A DNA stretch of 64,000 bases from Janthinobacterium sp. 61 (GTDB taxonomy: Bacteria; Pseudomonadota; Gammaproteobacteria; Burkholderiales; Burkholderiaceae_D): positions 1-64,000 of the forward strand of contig NZ_PJMQ01000001.1 in assembly GCF_002846335.1 (NCBI RefSeq), read 5' to 3'. How positions within the stretch are numbered: position 1 is the first letter of the stretch; each line of letters starts with the position of its first letter. The notes beneath the pieces were generated by a model. It searched no databases. It was given only the letters and a program-made list of their open reading frames with translations, and was not told the DNA's origin. The position numbers and the translations under genes are program-made. Shown here in pieces: positions 25,110 to 37,312 of the stretch.

Positions 25110-26051
25110 ATGAATCTCCATCAACTGCGCTTCGTGCGCGAAGCGGTCCGGCAGAACTATAACCTGACGGACGCCGCCAAGGCCTTGTTTACGTCGCAAC
25201 CGGGCGTATCGAAAGCCATCATCGAGCTGGAGGAAGAGCTGGGCGTGGATATTTTTACACGCCACGGCAAGCGCATCCGCGGCTTGACGGAGCCGGGCCG
25301 CCTGGTGCTGGAATCGGTCGAGCTGATCATGCAGGAAATCGACAGCATGAAGCGCATCGGCAAGGAATTCGCGGCGCAGGACAGTGGCAGCTTTACCATT
25401 GCCACCACGCATACACAGGCGCGCTACACCTTGCCCAAGGTCGTGCAAGCGTTCATGCTGAAGTTCCCGAAGGTGAGATTGTCATTGCTACAGGGCAATC
25501 CGCGCCAGATCGCCGAGATGGTACAGCGCGACCAGGCCGATCTCGCCATTGCCACGGAATCGATCGCCGCCATCGATGGCCTGATTACCTTGCCCTGCTA
25601 TCAATGGGAGCACGTGGTGGTGGTGCCGGTCGACCATCCGCTGCTCAAATCGAAGTCCGTGACCCTGGAAGAGATCGCCGCTTTCCCCCTGATTACCTAT
25701 GACAGCGCGTTCGCCGGACGCAACAAGATCGACCACGCTTTCGTGCTGCGCGGCCTGAAGCCCGACATCTTGCTGGAAGCCATCGATGCCGACGTGATCA
25801 AGACTTATGTCGAGTTGGGCATGGGGATTGGTATCATAGCGGGTATGGCCTTCGATGCCGAACGCGACAAAGGCTTGCGCGCCATTCCTGTCGGCCACCT
25901 GTTCGGCATGAATGTGTCGCGCGTGGCCGTCAAGCAAGGCGCGTATTTGCGCAGCTATATCTATACCTTTATTGAGTTGCTGACGCCGACCTTGAACCGC
26001 AAACTCATCGAGCAGGCGATGAGTGGTGATAAAGAGCACTACGAACTATAA
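25110..26051 (+). CDS. cysB: LysR-type transcriptional regulator CysB
   Basis: A 313-residue activator of sulfur assimilation. The N-terminal winged helix reads MNLHQLRFVREAVRQNYNLT (helix-turn-helix to about residue 60), with SQPGVSKAIIELEEELG, close to known CysB proteins. The effector domain has TTHTQARYTLPKVV and LLQGNPRQIAEMV, with residues for binding N-acetylserine or sulfate-type ligands. It is divergent from the operon it should control. Length is near the family norm of 313-324. Confidence 0.94.
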   Translation: MNLHQLRFVREAVRQNYNLTDAAKALFTSQPGVSKAIIELEEELGVDIFTRHGKRIRGLTEPGRLVLESVELIMQEIDSMKRIGKEFAAQDSGSFTIATTHTQARYTLPKVVQAFMLKFPKVRLSLLQGNPRQIAEMVQRDQADLAIATESIAAIDGLITLPCYQWEHVVVVPVDHPLLKSKSVTLEEIAAFPLITYDSAFAGRNKIDHAFVLRGLKPDILLEAIDADVIKTYVELGMGIGIIAGMAFDAERDKGLRAIPVGHLFGMNVSRVAVKQGAYLRSYIYTFIELLTPTLNRKLIEQAMSGDKEHYEL

Positions 26052-26112
26052 CAATGCATGAAGTCGGCCGGGCGATGTGCCTGGCCAAGATTATTTAAGA
26101 AGAGAAGAAACA

Positions 26113-26763
26113 ATGATTACCGATCAGCTTGCCAAATATTACGCCACCATCGCGCAGCAGTACGAGCGCGTCTATGACAAGCCCGAACGCCAGGAAGACC
26201 TGGAAGTGTTGCGCGACAAGGTTGCCGACGTACTGGAAGGCCACACCGTGCTGGAACTGGCCTGCGGTACCGGCTACTGGACGGAAGTGGTTGCCGGGTC
26301 GGCCGAGTCCGTGCTGGCGACCGATATCAACGATGAAATGCTGGCGCTGGCCCAGGCACGCGGCTTGTCCGACAACGTCACCTTCGCCAAGCTCGATGCG
26401 TTCAATTTGCCCGATGACTTGCTGGGCAAGTTCACGGCCGTGTTCGCCGGCTTCTGGTGGTCGCACGTCAAGCGCGAAGACCAGGACAAATACCTGAAGC
26501 AGTTGCGCAGCAAGCTCGGCAAGGACATCCTGCTGGTGCTGATCGACAATTCCTATGTCGATGGCAGTAGCACTGTCATCGCGCGCACCGATCTGGAAGG
26601 CAATACCCACCAGTTCCGCACGACGGATGGGGGCGAACGCTATGAAGTACTGAAGAATTTCCCGTCGGATAGTCATCTGCGCAAGAAGTTTGCCCACTCG
26701 GCCCGTGAAATCCGCATGAAGCGCCTGGAATACTATTGGCTGTTGAGCTGCCGCCTGAAGTAA
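26113..26763 (+). CDS. Class I SAM-dependent methyltransferase
   Basis: A 216-residue protein. The SAM-binding motif I is VLELACGTGYWTEVV (about residues 45-59), then SVLATDINDEMLALA, with motif IV-like FTAVFAGFWWSHV. ATG 26113 (MITDQLAKYYATIA) is preceded by an AGAAGAGAAGA-type purine-rich site. The upstream in-frame stretch to 26077 looks non-coding. The substrate is unknown. The gene stands alone between cysB and a porin, and a terminator follows its stop. Confidence 0.85.
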   Translation: MITDQLAKYYATIAQQYERVYDKPERQEDLEVLRDKVADVLEGHTVLELACGTGYWTEVVAGSAESVLATDINDEMLALAQARGLSDNVTFAKLDAFNLPDDLLGKFTAVFAGFWWSHVKREDQDKYLKQLRSKLGKDILLVLIDNSYVDGSSTVIARTDLEGNTHQFRTTDGGERYEVLKNFPSDSHLRKKFAHSAREIRMKRLEYYWLLSCRLK

Positions 26764-26782
26764 GGCAGGAACGACAACATCC

Positions 26783-26805
26783 ACCGCCCTCGGGCGGTTT
26801 TTTTT
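26783..26805 (+). terminator. Intrinsic terminator after the methyltransferase gene
   Basis: The stem ACCGCC/GGCGGT with a CTCG loop is followed by eight Ts on the plus strand, starting 20 nt after the stop codon. Confidence 0.85.
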
Positions 26806-26957
26806 CGCCTGTTGTTTTTATGTGACACAGTATTGTGCCAAAAAGCAACATCTTGTCGATGTCATATTGTTGAAGTATTTCGTGGGCATGATTCGGTTCA
26901 GCAGCTAAGCAGCTCAGCAGCAGCTCAACTTGTCCAACCTAATGTAGAGAATCTCAA

Positions 26958-27956
26958 GTGAAAAAAATTACTCTGGCAGCATTGATCATCGGCACCTTTG
27001 CAGCAGCTACGGCGCAAGCACAATCGAACGTTACCGTATACGGCGTGGTCGATCTGGGCATTGCCAAGACCACGGGCGGTGCGTTGCTGGAACGTGAAAA
27101 TCAGGCGTCGCGTATTGGTTTCAAGGGCACGGAAGATCTGGGTAACGGCTTGAAAGCCATTTTCAACCTGGAAAGCGAATTCAAGGCTGACACCGGTGCA
27201 CAAGCAACCGCCAACACCCTGTTCGATCGCCAGGCATGGGTAGGCCTGACCGGTGACTTCGGTACCGTCTACCTGGGCCGTACCAAGGACCTGATCGACG
27301 GCACCCTGGCACGCGTCGATCCATTCAACACCTACGGCGTCATCGGCAAGATCAATGAGCCAGTCATGCGCGGCGGCCAGTCGCCAAACGGCGCGCAAGC
27401 CATTCCAAGCGCATCGGTCGTGGGCGCGTCGCGCGTCAGCAATGCCGTGACCTACAACAGCCCATCGTTCAGCGGCTTCGTCGTCAGCGGCCAATACGTC
27501 GCCAGCGAAATCAAGGATGCCGATTCGGGCTTCAGCGTGGTTGCCACGTATGACCAAGGTCCAGCCAGTGCACATGCCGGTTACCAAAAGAAAGTCCAGT
27601 CCGTTGCCAACGCAGCGGCTGAACCGAAGCTGTGGATTATTGGCGGCGGTTACAAATTTGGCCCTGCCAAAGTCACTTTTGATTACTCGAAAGCAGATAC
27701 CGATGCCGCCGTTACCGGCGAATTCAAGAGCTACCTGCTGGGTCTGGCCTATGACATCGGCGGCGGCGCCATAAAGGTCAGCTACGTGAAACAGAAGCAA
27801 GACAGCAACACTGTCAGCGGCAAGGAAACGGCCAAGGCCTATGGCTTGGGCTACGACTACCCGCTGTCGAAGCGTACCGCCGTGTACGTGTACGGTGGCC
27901 GCGACCAGTTCAGCGAAAAATCGATGTATCAGCTGGGCATGACCCACAAGTTCTAA
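26958..27956 (+). CDS. General porin, outer membrane (Gram-negative porin family)
   Basis: A 332-residue outer-membrane beta-barrel. The start is GTG 26958, followed by a signal peptide KKITLAALIIGTFAAATAQA cut before QSNVTVYGVVDLG, the standard opening of betaproteobacterial trimeric porins. Alternating strands are visible (SRIGFKGTEDLGNGLKAIF, AWVGLTGDFGTVYLGR). A constriction-loop region follows, and the protein ends with aromatic F (LGMTHKF), the signal for barrel assembly. It diffuses small hydrophilic solutes; selectivity cannot be read. The 5' leader has a repetitive CAGCAGCT stretch and no strong ribosome site. Confidence 0.93.
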   Translation: MKKITLAALIIGTFAAATAQAQSNVTVYGVVDLGIAKTTGGALLERENQASRIGFKGTEDLGNGLKAIFNLESEFKADTGAQATANTLFDRQAWVGLTGDFGTVYLGRTKDLIDGTLARVDPFNTYGVIGKINEPVMRGGQSPNGAQAIPSASVVGASRVSNAVTYNSPSFSGFVVSGQYVASEIKDADSGFSVVATYDQGPASAHAGYQKKVQSVANAAAEPKLWIIGGGYKFGPAKVTFDYSKADTDAAVTGEFKSYLLGLAYDIGGGAIKVSYVKQKQDSNTVSGKETAKAYGLGYDYPLSKRTAVYVYGGRDQFSEKSMYQLGMTHKF

Positions 27957-27977
27957 GCAAACATTTTTTGCCACGAC

Positions 27978-28005
27978 AAAGGCGCCCGCGGGCGCCTTTT
28001 TTTTC
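27978..28005. terminator. Intrinsic terminator after the porin
   Basis: The stem AAAGGCGCCCGC/GGGCGCCTTT with T8 on the plus strand follows the porin stop by 22 nt. The convergent kinase gene stops at 28006, so its end abuts the hairpin. The A run on the opposite side is short, so it mainly serves the porin. Confidence 0.85.
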
Positions 28006-29187
28006 TTATGACGTGGCTGTTTCCATCACTTCCGTCTGCATGGGCAGGGAGATGTCGATGCGTGTTCCGCCCAGTTTGTTATCGGCGCCGATATGGATGC
28101 TGCCGTTCAAGCCCCACACACGCTCGCGCATGCCCAGCAGTCCCAGGGCCGTGGCTTTTCCCAGCTCGTGTTCGGCAATGCCGCGGCCGTCATCCTGGAT
28201 GGTAATCGCCAGCGAGGAATCGATGCGGTGCAGGGCGATGGTGATGTGGCTTGCCTCGGCATGGCGCACGATATTCGTCAGCGCTTCTTGCACGATGCGG
28301 TAGATGCTTGTGCTGCGCGCATCGTCGAGCACCAGGTCGGCCTCGTCGGCCAGCAAGTCAAAATGGATGGCGCGGCGCAACAGAAAGTCGTGGCGCAGTT
28401 TTTGTAGTGCAAAATACAATCCTCCTTCATCGAGCGCGCGCGGCCGCAGGTTGCTGGCGATACGCCGCAGTGAGGTGATGGCCGTCACCAGCAAGCCGTC
28501 CATGCTGCGCAGCAACGTTTGCAAGGACAAAGTCGTGTCCGTGTGCTGGCGCACCAGAGTCAGGTCGCCCCGCAAGGTGGCCAGCAATTGCCCCAGGTCA
28601 TCATGCAGTTCGCGTGCGATATGCTTGCGCTCTTCTTCTCGGATCGATTGCAGTGCGCTCGACAATTCACGCAGTTGCGAAAAGGAGCGGGCCAGCTGTT
28701 CATGCATTTGCTGGCGCGCACTGATGTCGCGCACGATGATGGTAAACACGCTGCGACCATCTTCCTGCATGGCAGAGAGCGAACCTTCGAGCGGAAACAT
28801 GGCGCCATCGCTGCGCCGCCCCGTCAAAGTGTAGTCGGTGGCGCGCCGGCCAGTCAGGCGCAGCCCTTGATTGATGTCGCTAAACGGCGGATCGCCATCG
28901 TGCTTGCTCAGGCTGCACAGGGTACGCAGGTCGCGCAGGATGTAGTGCCCCAGGCGCTTGCCCCGCATGCTGAGCGGCGTATCGTCGAACAATCTGGCTG
29001 CCGCCGCGTTCGCATGCAGGATGATTTGTCCGCTGTCGATGCTGATGATGGCGTCGCTGGCGCTGTCGATGATGGCCTGGCCACGCGCCTGCCGTTGCCG
29101 CCTGGCTTTTAGTGGAGGAAACAAGCACAGCAAAAGCACCGCCGCCATGCCCAGCGGCAGGATGCGCCGCAGGATTGGACTGGGCAT
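28006..29187 (-). CDS. Membrane sensor histidine kinase, NarX/UhpB type, with PAS domain
   Basis: A 393-residue kinase. ATG 29187 (MPSPILRRILPL) has AGGAG 7 nt upstream; the ATG at 29223 does not. One N-terminal membrane helix (about residues 10-27) is followed by a PAS domain (about 38-155: IIDSASDAIISIDSG, ending VFTIIVRDISARQ). A HisKA_3 dimerisation domain has phospho-His in KHIARELHDDLGQLLATL. The ATPase domain shows IVQEALTNIVRHAEAS, DDGRGI and GLLGMRERV. No LuxR-type response regulator is adjacent; the next genes are a LytTR pair. It is thus an orphan kinase. Confidence 0.88.
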   Translation of the reverse strand: MPSPILRRILPLGMAAVLLLCLFPPLKARRQRQARGQAIIDSASDAIISIDSGQIILHANAAAARLFDDTPLSMRGKRLGHYILRDLRTLCSLSKHDGDPPFSDINQGLRLTGRRATDYTLTGRRSDGAMFPLEGSLSAMQEDGRSVFTIIVRDISARQQMHEQLARSFSQLRELSSALQSIREEERKHIARELHDDLGQLLATLRGDLTLVRQHTDTTLSLQTLLRSMDGLLVTAITSLRRIASNLRPRALDEGGLYFALQKLRHDFLLRRAIHFDLLADEADLVLDDARSTSIYRIVQEALTNIVRHAEASHITIALHRIDSSLAITIQDDGRGIAEHELGKATALGLLGMRERVWGLNGSIHIGADNKLGGTRIDISLPMQTEVMETATS

Positions 29188-29345
29188 GGGCTTCTCCTTG
29201 CGAACGTGAGCGAAGGCAGGCAAGACAGAGATGGGCAGGACTTCATATAGCCTATGCTTGTTGGGATGGCATGGCTTGATGTGGCGCAGTAAGGGGATAG
29301 AAGAGAACCATGCGCCGCGCCGGCCTGGGCCGGGCGGCGGGAAAC

Positions 29346-30104
29346 TTACATTTGCTTGAACAGGTGCAAGAAGCTGCGGCTCACTTCGAGCTTGTCGGAT
29401 TTGCCTTTGATGAGTACCAGGTGGCGGCCGCGGATGTCGCGTGTCACGCCTTCGATGGCATTCACGTTGACCAGAGTGGCGCGATGGATTTGCCAGAACA
29501 GCGAAGGATCGAGCTCTTCGGCCAGATCGCGCACGGGCTTGCGGATCAGTGCCTCATACTTGGCGGTTTGCACGCAGGTGTATTTCTCGTCAGAACGGAA
29601 AAATAAAATCTCTTCCACGGGTATCATGCGCAAGTCCTGGCCGATGCTGGCCTGTATCCATTGCAGGTAGGTGGGCTTGGCCGTGATTTTTTCCGCCAGC
29701 TGCGACAGCATCGCCGTGACGCTGCTGTTGACGTCCAGGGCCGGCTTGTTCAAGTGCGTTTTCAGACGTTCCACCGTTACCAGCAAGCGCTCATGCTCGG
29801 GCGGCTTGAGCACGTAATCGACGGCGCCCCGTTCGAACGCTTCGACGGCGTGGGTGTCGTAGGCCGTCACGAAGACGATATGCGTCTTGCTGCCAATAAC
29901 TTGCGCCGCTTCCATGCCCGTCTTGCCCGGCATGCGGATATCGAGGAAGGCAAAGTCGGGTTTGAGTTGTTCCACCAGTTCAATCGCTTCGTCGCCATTC
30001 TTGGCTTCGCCGATGATTTCCAGTTCAGGCCAGGCTTGGCCCAGGCGCAGGCGCAGCTGGTCACGCATCAGTCTTTCGTCGTCGGCAATAATAGCGGTAG
30101 GCAT
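29346..30104 (-). CDS. LytTR-family response regulator
   Basis: A 252-residue regulator. The receiver domain begins MPTAIIADDERLMRDQL, with phospho-acceptor aspartate in FAFLDIRMPG (about residue 55) and the conserved VTAYDTHAVEAFERGAVDYVLKP (shown in part: AVEAFERGAVDYVLKP). The C-terminal LytTR DNA-binding domain (about residues 145-250) has ILFFRSDEKYTCV and FWQIHRATLVNVNAI. ATG 30104 is preferred to the one at 30113. It is downstream of its likely kinase by 63 nt and belongs to the AlgR/LytR/YehT group. Confidence 0.9.
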   Translation of the reverse strand: MPTAIIADDERLMRDQLRLRLGQAWPELEIIGEAKNGDEAIELVEQLKPDFAFLDIRMPGKTGMEAAQVIGSKTHIVFVTAYDTHAVEAFERGAVDYVLKPPEHERLLVTVERLKTHLNKPALDVNSSVTAMLSQLAEKITAKPTYLQWIQASIGQDLRMIPVEEILFFRSDEKYTCVQTAKYEALIRKPVRDLAEELDPSLFWQIHRATLVNVNAIEGVTRDIRGRHLVLIKGKSDKLEVSRSFLHLFKQM

Positions 30105-30167
30105 AGGTCTCAAGTGTGAACAGGCGAAGATTGATTATTCAATGATTTAGCGTTTTTATCAACTGTC

Positions 30168-31460
30168 TTATTTAGACAGCAGATACGGTACTTCGATCAC
30201 GGCGCATACACCGCTGGGCTGGTTGGGCGTGATGGTCAGGCTGCCCTGGTCGCCATGCAGCAGTTTCAGGCGTTCGCGGATGGTGGGCAAGCCCAGTCCC
30301 GTGCCATCGCTGGGTACCACGCCAAAGCCCAGACCGTCATCGGTGACGATAACGCGCAGCTTGCTGTGCGCCACTTCCGCCACGATGCGCAGGGTGCCGC
30401 CTTCCGGTTTGACTTCTAGGCCATGCTTGATGGCATTTTCCACCATTGATTGCAGCATCATGGGCGGGAAGGCGGCACTGCGCAGGCCGTCGGGAATCTG
30501 GAAATCGACGGTCAGGCGTTCTTCCATGCGCATTTTCAGCAGGTTCAGATAGGCTTGCACCATGTCCGCTTCACGGCCGAGGTTAGTAATCAGGGCATTG
30601 TCGCGCATTTGCGGCAGCACGGCGCGCAGATACTGGATCAGGCTGCGCTGCATCTTGGCCGCGCGCGGCGGGTCGGTCTGGATCAGGTGCTCGACGGAGG
30701 CGAGGGTATTGAACAGGAAGTGCGGCTCGACTTGCGCCTGCATCATCTGCATCTTCGCTTCGCTGAGCTGGCGCTGCATGGATGCGCGTTCGGCCGCCTC
30801 ATTGGCCGTGACAGTTTCCGCTTCGGCGCGTTTCTTGCCGCCAACCAGTGCCTTCATGGCGAACAGGGCCAACACCAGCAAGGACACAAAACTCTTGAAC
30901 CAGGTGGAAGCTTGCTGGTGGTAGCGCGACACTTTTTGCTCCGCCGCATCATCGACCGCTTCTTCGATGGCATTCGACAGTTCTTCGCCGATCTGTGGTG
31001 GCAATTCAATATGGACTTCTTCCCCTGAAGCGTTGGTCGTCACGGGGTAGCTGGGTTTGGCGGGGGCGGCCGGCGGTTCGGGCGGTGTCGGCGGCACCGC
31101 TTTTGCCTGCTCGTCCGCCTCGCTGGCATCGACCGGGTCGCTGGCGGCGTCGGTGGTGCTGCTGCGCCGGTTCTTGCTGTTACGGGGATTGAAATGGATG
31201 CCCGTATCGTCGATCAGGATATTGGTGTCCCCCGAGCCCTTGCTGCTGCGTTTGTGCGACTTGATGACAACTTCTTCGTCCGGGCTGGACGAGAACAGCT
31301 CATCTTGCAAAATGGAGCCGGCGATCAGGGCCAGCGCCGCAAACAGGAAAAATTTCCACCAAGACAGTTGGGTAACCCAGGTTGTCGTTGCGTCGAATGC
31401 CCGTTGCAACCAAGCGAGGATGGTTTTCAACAATTGGGGCAGGCTGGAAATCGGAAGCAT
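30168..31460 (-). CDS. LytS/YehU-type sensor histidine kinase
   Basis: A 430-residue membrane kinase. Helices lie at about residues 35-55 (KFFLFAALALIAGSIL) and 195-215 (FKSFVSLLVLALFAMKAL). Between them is a proline-rich, presumably periplasmic region (VPPTPPEPPAAPAKPSYP). The His_kinase domain has the phospho-His in VEPHFLFNTLASVEHLI. The ATPase has SMVENAIKHGLEV and VTDDGLGFG. ATG 31460 is chosen although it has no clear ribosome site. It pairs with the LytTR regulator downstream. The basic-acidic segment VVIKSHKRSSKGSGD lies right after the first helix. The signal sensed is unknown. Confidence 0.88.
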   Translation of the reverse strand: MLPISSLPQLLKTILAWLQRAFDATTTWVTQLSWWKFFLFAALALIAGSILQDELFSSSPDEEVVIKSHKRSSKGSGDTNILIDDTGIHFNPRNSKNRRSSTTDAASDPVDASEADEQAKAVPPTPPEPPAAPAKPSYPVTTNASGEEVHIELPPQIGEELSNAIEEAVDDAAEQKVSRYHQQASTWFKSFVSLLVLALFAMKALVGGKKRAEAETVTANEAAERASMQRQLSEAKMQMMQAQVEPHFLFNTLASVEHLIQTDPPRAAKMQRSLIQYLRAVLPQMRDNALITNLGREADMVQAYLNLLKMRMEERLTVDFQIPDGLRSAAFPPMMLQSMVENAIKHGLEVKPEGGTLRIVAEVAHSKLRVIVTDDGLGFGVVPSDGTGLGLPTIRERLKLLHGDQGSLTITPNQPSGVCAVIEVPYLLSK

Positions 31461-31653
31461 GGGAGCACTTTCAAGTACAAGAGTTAATCGACGCAACGGG
31501 CAAGTTTAACCCCTTGTTGAGTAGCGTCAGAGTCTGATGTTGCCACTGTGCCTAAAGACCACGAACTACGCCAGTCGATTGCGACAGGCTGCACAAAAGG
31601 GCACTTGAAGTGAAGACCGGGCTTGCTGGGCGGCGAGGGCGGGAAAATAGCAC

Positions 31654-31682
31654 TTGCGAGGAGTGCGGGGCGGGGCTATAAT
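31654..31682 (+). promoter_or_regulatory. rrn operon promoter
   Basis: The -35 TTGCGA (31654-31659) and -10 TATAAT (31677-31682) are separated by exactly 17 bp. A GC-rich discriminator TCGCCCCC follows, as in stringently controlled rRNA promoters. It lies about 350 bp before 16S. Confidence 0.85.
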
Positions 31683-31847
31683 TCGCCCCCTCGCTGAACG
31701 ACGCATGCAAATGCCGAGTAAGGTGAGAAAAAAGAAGGAGTTGACGGACGTAGCAAAATGCTTCATACTCTTCCTTCTTCGCAGCTGACAAACACAACGC
31801 TTTGTCGATAGCGCGAAAGCAGTGCCGAATACCGTTCTTTAACAATT

Positions 31848-31875
31848 AACAGTCGATAAGTGTGGGCATTTGATG
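31848..31875 (+). other. 5' arm of the 16S precursor processing stem
   Basis: These 28 nt (AACAGTCGATAAG...) are complementary to 33599-33626 with only a few mismatches. The pair encloses 16S and would form the RNase III cleavage stem of the primary transcript. It directly follows the boxA-like antitermination site. Confidence 0.75.
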
Positions 31876-32035
31876 TAAGTGCAGCAGTGATCTTCGGATC
31901 GCTGTAAAACTTAAAATATCAAATGTTCACAAGAAATAATGAAATAGGATACTTCTTCGGAAGTAGCCTGTCAGTTTTTTGAGTGAGCGACCCGTCGCAA
32001 GACGGTGCCAATAAAATGGCAAAGTAACAGAGATT

Positions 32036-33569
<1,534 letters not shown>

Positions 33570-33598
33570 GAGTTTGCACGAATCAGTAATGATTCACG

Positions 33599-33626
33599 CA
33601 TCAAATGTTCACACTTATCGGCTGTT
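33599..33626 (+). other. 3' arm of the 16S precursor processing stem
   Basis: It is complementary to 31848-31875 (CATCAAATGTTCACACTTAT... pairs with the leader). It lies 32 nt after the 16S end. Confidence 0.75.
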
Positions 33627-33664
33627 TAATTAAGAAGAAACAGTAGTCGTAGTAGTTCCGCGTT

Positions 33665-33741
33665 GGGGCTGTAGCTCAGCTGGTTAGAGCACCGTGTTGA
33701 TAACGCGGGGGTCGTTGGTTCGAGTCCAACCAGCCCTACCA
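33665..33741 (+). tRNA. tRNA-Ile (GAT)
   Basis: A 77-nt cloverleaf in the 16S-23S spacer. The acceptor GGGGCTG pairs with CAGCCCT (G1-U72 wobble), the D arm is GCTCAGCTGGTTAGAGC, the anticodon loop holds GAT in TTGATAA, the T arm is TTGGTTCGAGTCCAA and the end is encoded ACCA. Confidence 0.97.
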
Positions 33742-33760
33742 GCTAATTAGTAAAATCTCA

Positions 33761-33836
33761 GGGGGATTAGCTCAGCTGGGAGAGCACCTGCTTTGCAAGC
33801 AGGGGGTCGTCGGTTCGATCCCGTCATCCTCCACCA
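33761..33836 (+). tRNA. tRNA-Ala (TGC)
   Basis: A 76-nt cloverleaf 19 nt after tRNA-Ile. The acceptor GGGGGAT pairs with ATCCTCC, the anticodon loop TTTGCAA holds TGC, the T arm contains GGTTCGATCC and CCA is encoded. The Ile-Ala pair is the usual spacer content of betaproteobacterial rrn operons. Confidence 0.97.
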
Positions 33837-33914
33837 AGTTTTACTCGAAAGTGCAAACGTAAGCCGGTCAACAAGACTGTGGTTTAGGTTTGATCTTTTA
33901 GCGATCAAAGCTGT

Positions 33915-34042
33915 TTCGTTCTTTAACAATCTGGAAGAAGTAAAGATTATTTATTGATTGGTTTGCCGTAAAAAGCAAATCGATGGGTAATGATTGTATG
34001 TATCAACAAACAAGCAACAACGTTGTACTTTCTTATCCCTGT
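33915..34042 (+). other. boxA and 5' arm of the 23S precursor stem
   Basis: GTTCTTTAACAATCTGG at about 33917-33933 repeats the leader boxA motif. From there to 34042, several blocks are complementary to the 23S-5S spacer: AATCTGGAAGAAGTAAAGATT with 37031-37054, TGTATCAACAAAC with 37007-37019, and ACAACGTTGTAC with 36993-37004. This would form a long processing stem around 23S. Confidence 0.65.
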
Positions 34043-34085
34043 AGCGCTCTTTCATTATGCAAATAATGAGAGGCTAACGTTATAG

Positions 34086-36961
<2,876 letters not shown>

Positions 36962-37097
36962 ATAACCTTAGCAGGTACAGAGGATAAGACGGTACAACGT
37001 TGTGAGTTTGTTGATACTACTATTCATTACCCCAATCTTTGCTTCTTCCAGATTCAGGCTTTGTCGCTCAATTGAGGACAAATGCCAGTACAAGTTA

Positions 37098-37213
37098 TGC
37101 CTGATGACCATAGCAAGTTGGTCCCACCCCTTCCCATCCCGAACAGGACCGTGAAACAACTTTGCGCCGATGATAGTGCTGCAACCAGTGTGAAAGTAGG
37201 TTATCGTCAGGCT
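37098..37213 (+). rRNA. rrf: 5S ribosomal RNA
   Basis: About 116 nt. The 5' TGCCTGATGACC pairs with the 3' GTCAGGC; CCACCCCTTCCCATCCCGAAC is the conserved loop (20-nt core CCACCCCTTCCCATCCCGAA). It follows 23S by about 136 nt of spacer that includes the 3' arm of the 23S processing stem. Confidence 0.95.
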
Positions 37214-37222
37214 TGTTATTCG

Positions 37223-37258
37223 AAAAACCCCCATCGGTGATCCGGTGGGGGTTTTTTT
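37223..37258 (+). terminator. rrn operon terminator
   Basis: A 15-bp stem AAAAACCCCCATCGG/CCGGTGGGGGTTTTT with a TGAT loop and T7 on the plus strand begins 10 nt after 5S. One G-T wobble is the only imperfection. Confidence 0.92.
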
Positions 37259-37312
37259 ACGTCCGCGGGTTTTAGCCATGCCAGCGATTGCCGGTTTTTT
37301 GAAAGGGATATC

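Larger units (their letters stand above)
31461..32035 (+). other. rrn leader and promoter region without protein genes
   Basis: These 575 bp separate the kinase start from 16S. They hold the rrn promoter (31654-31682), a boxA-like site GTTCTTTAACAATT (31834-31847) and the 5' arm of the 16S processing stem (31848-31875). I see no credible coding region; short open frames here lack ribosome sites and coding character. Confidence 0.75.

Noticed and set aside
31552..31845. Minus-strand 97-codon ORF in the rrn leader
   Set aside because: It overlaps the rrn promoter and boxA region and lacks a ribosome site.
33747..33929. Minus-strand 60-codon ORF containing TGSNRRPPACKAGALPAEL
   Set aside because: A well-known spurious translation across tRNA-Ala; no gene is present.
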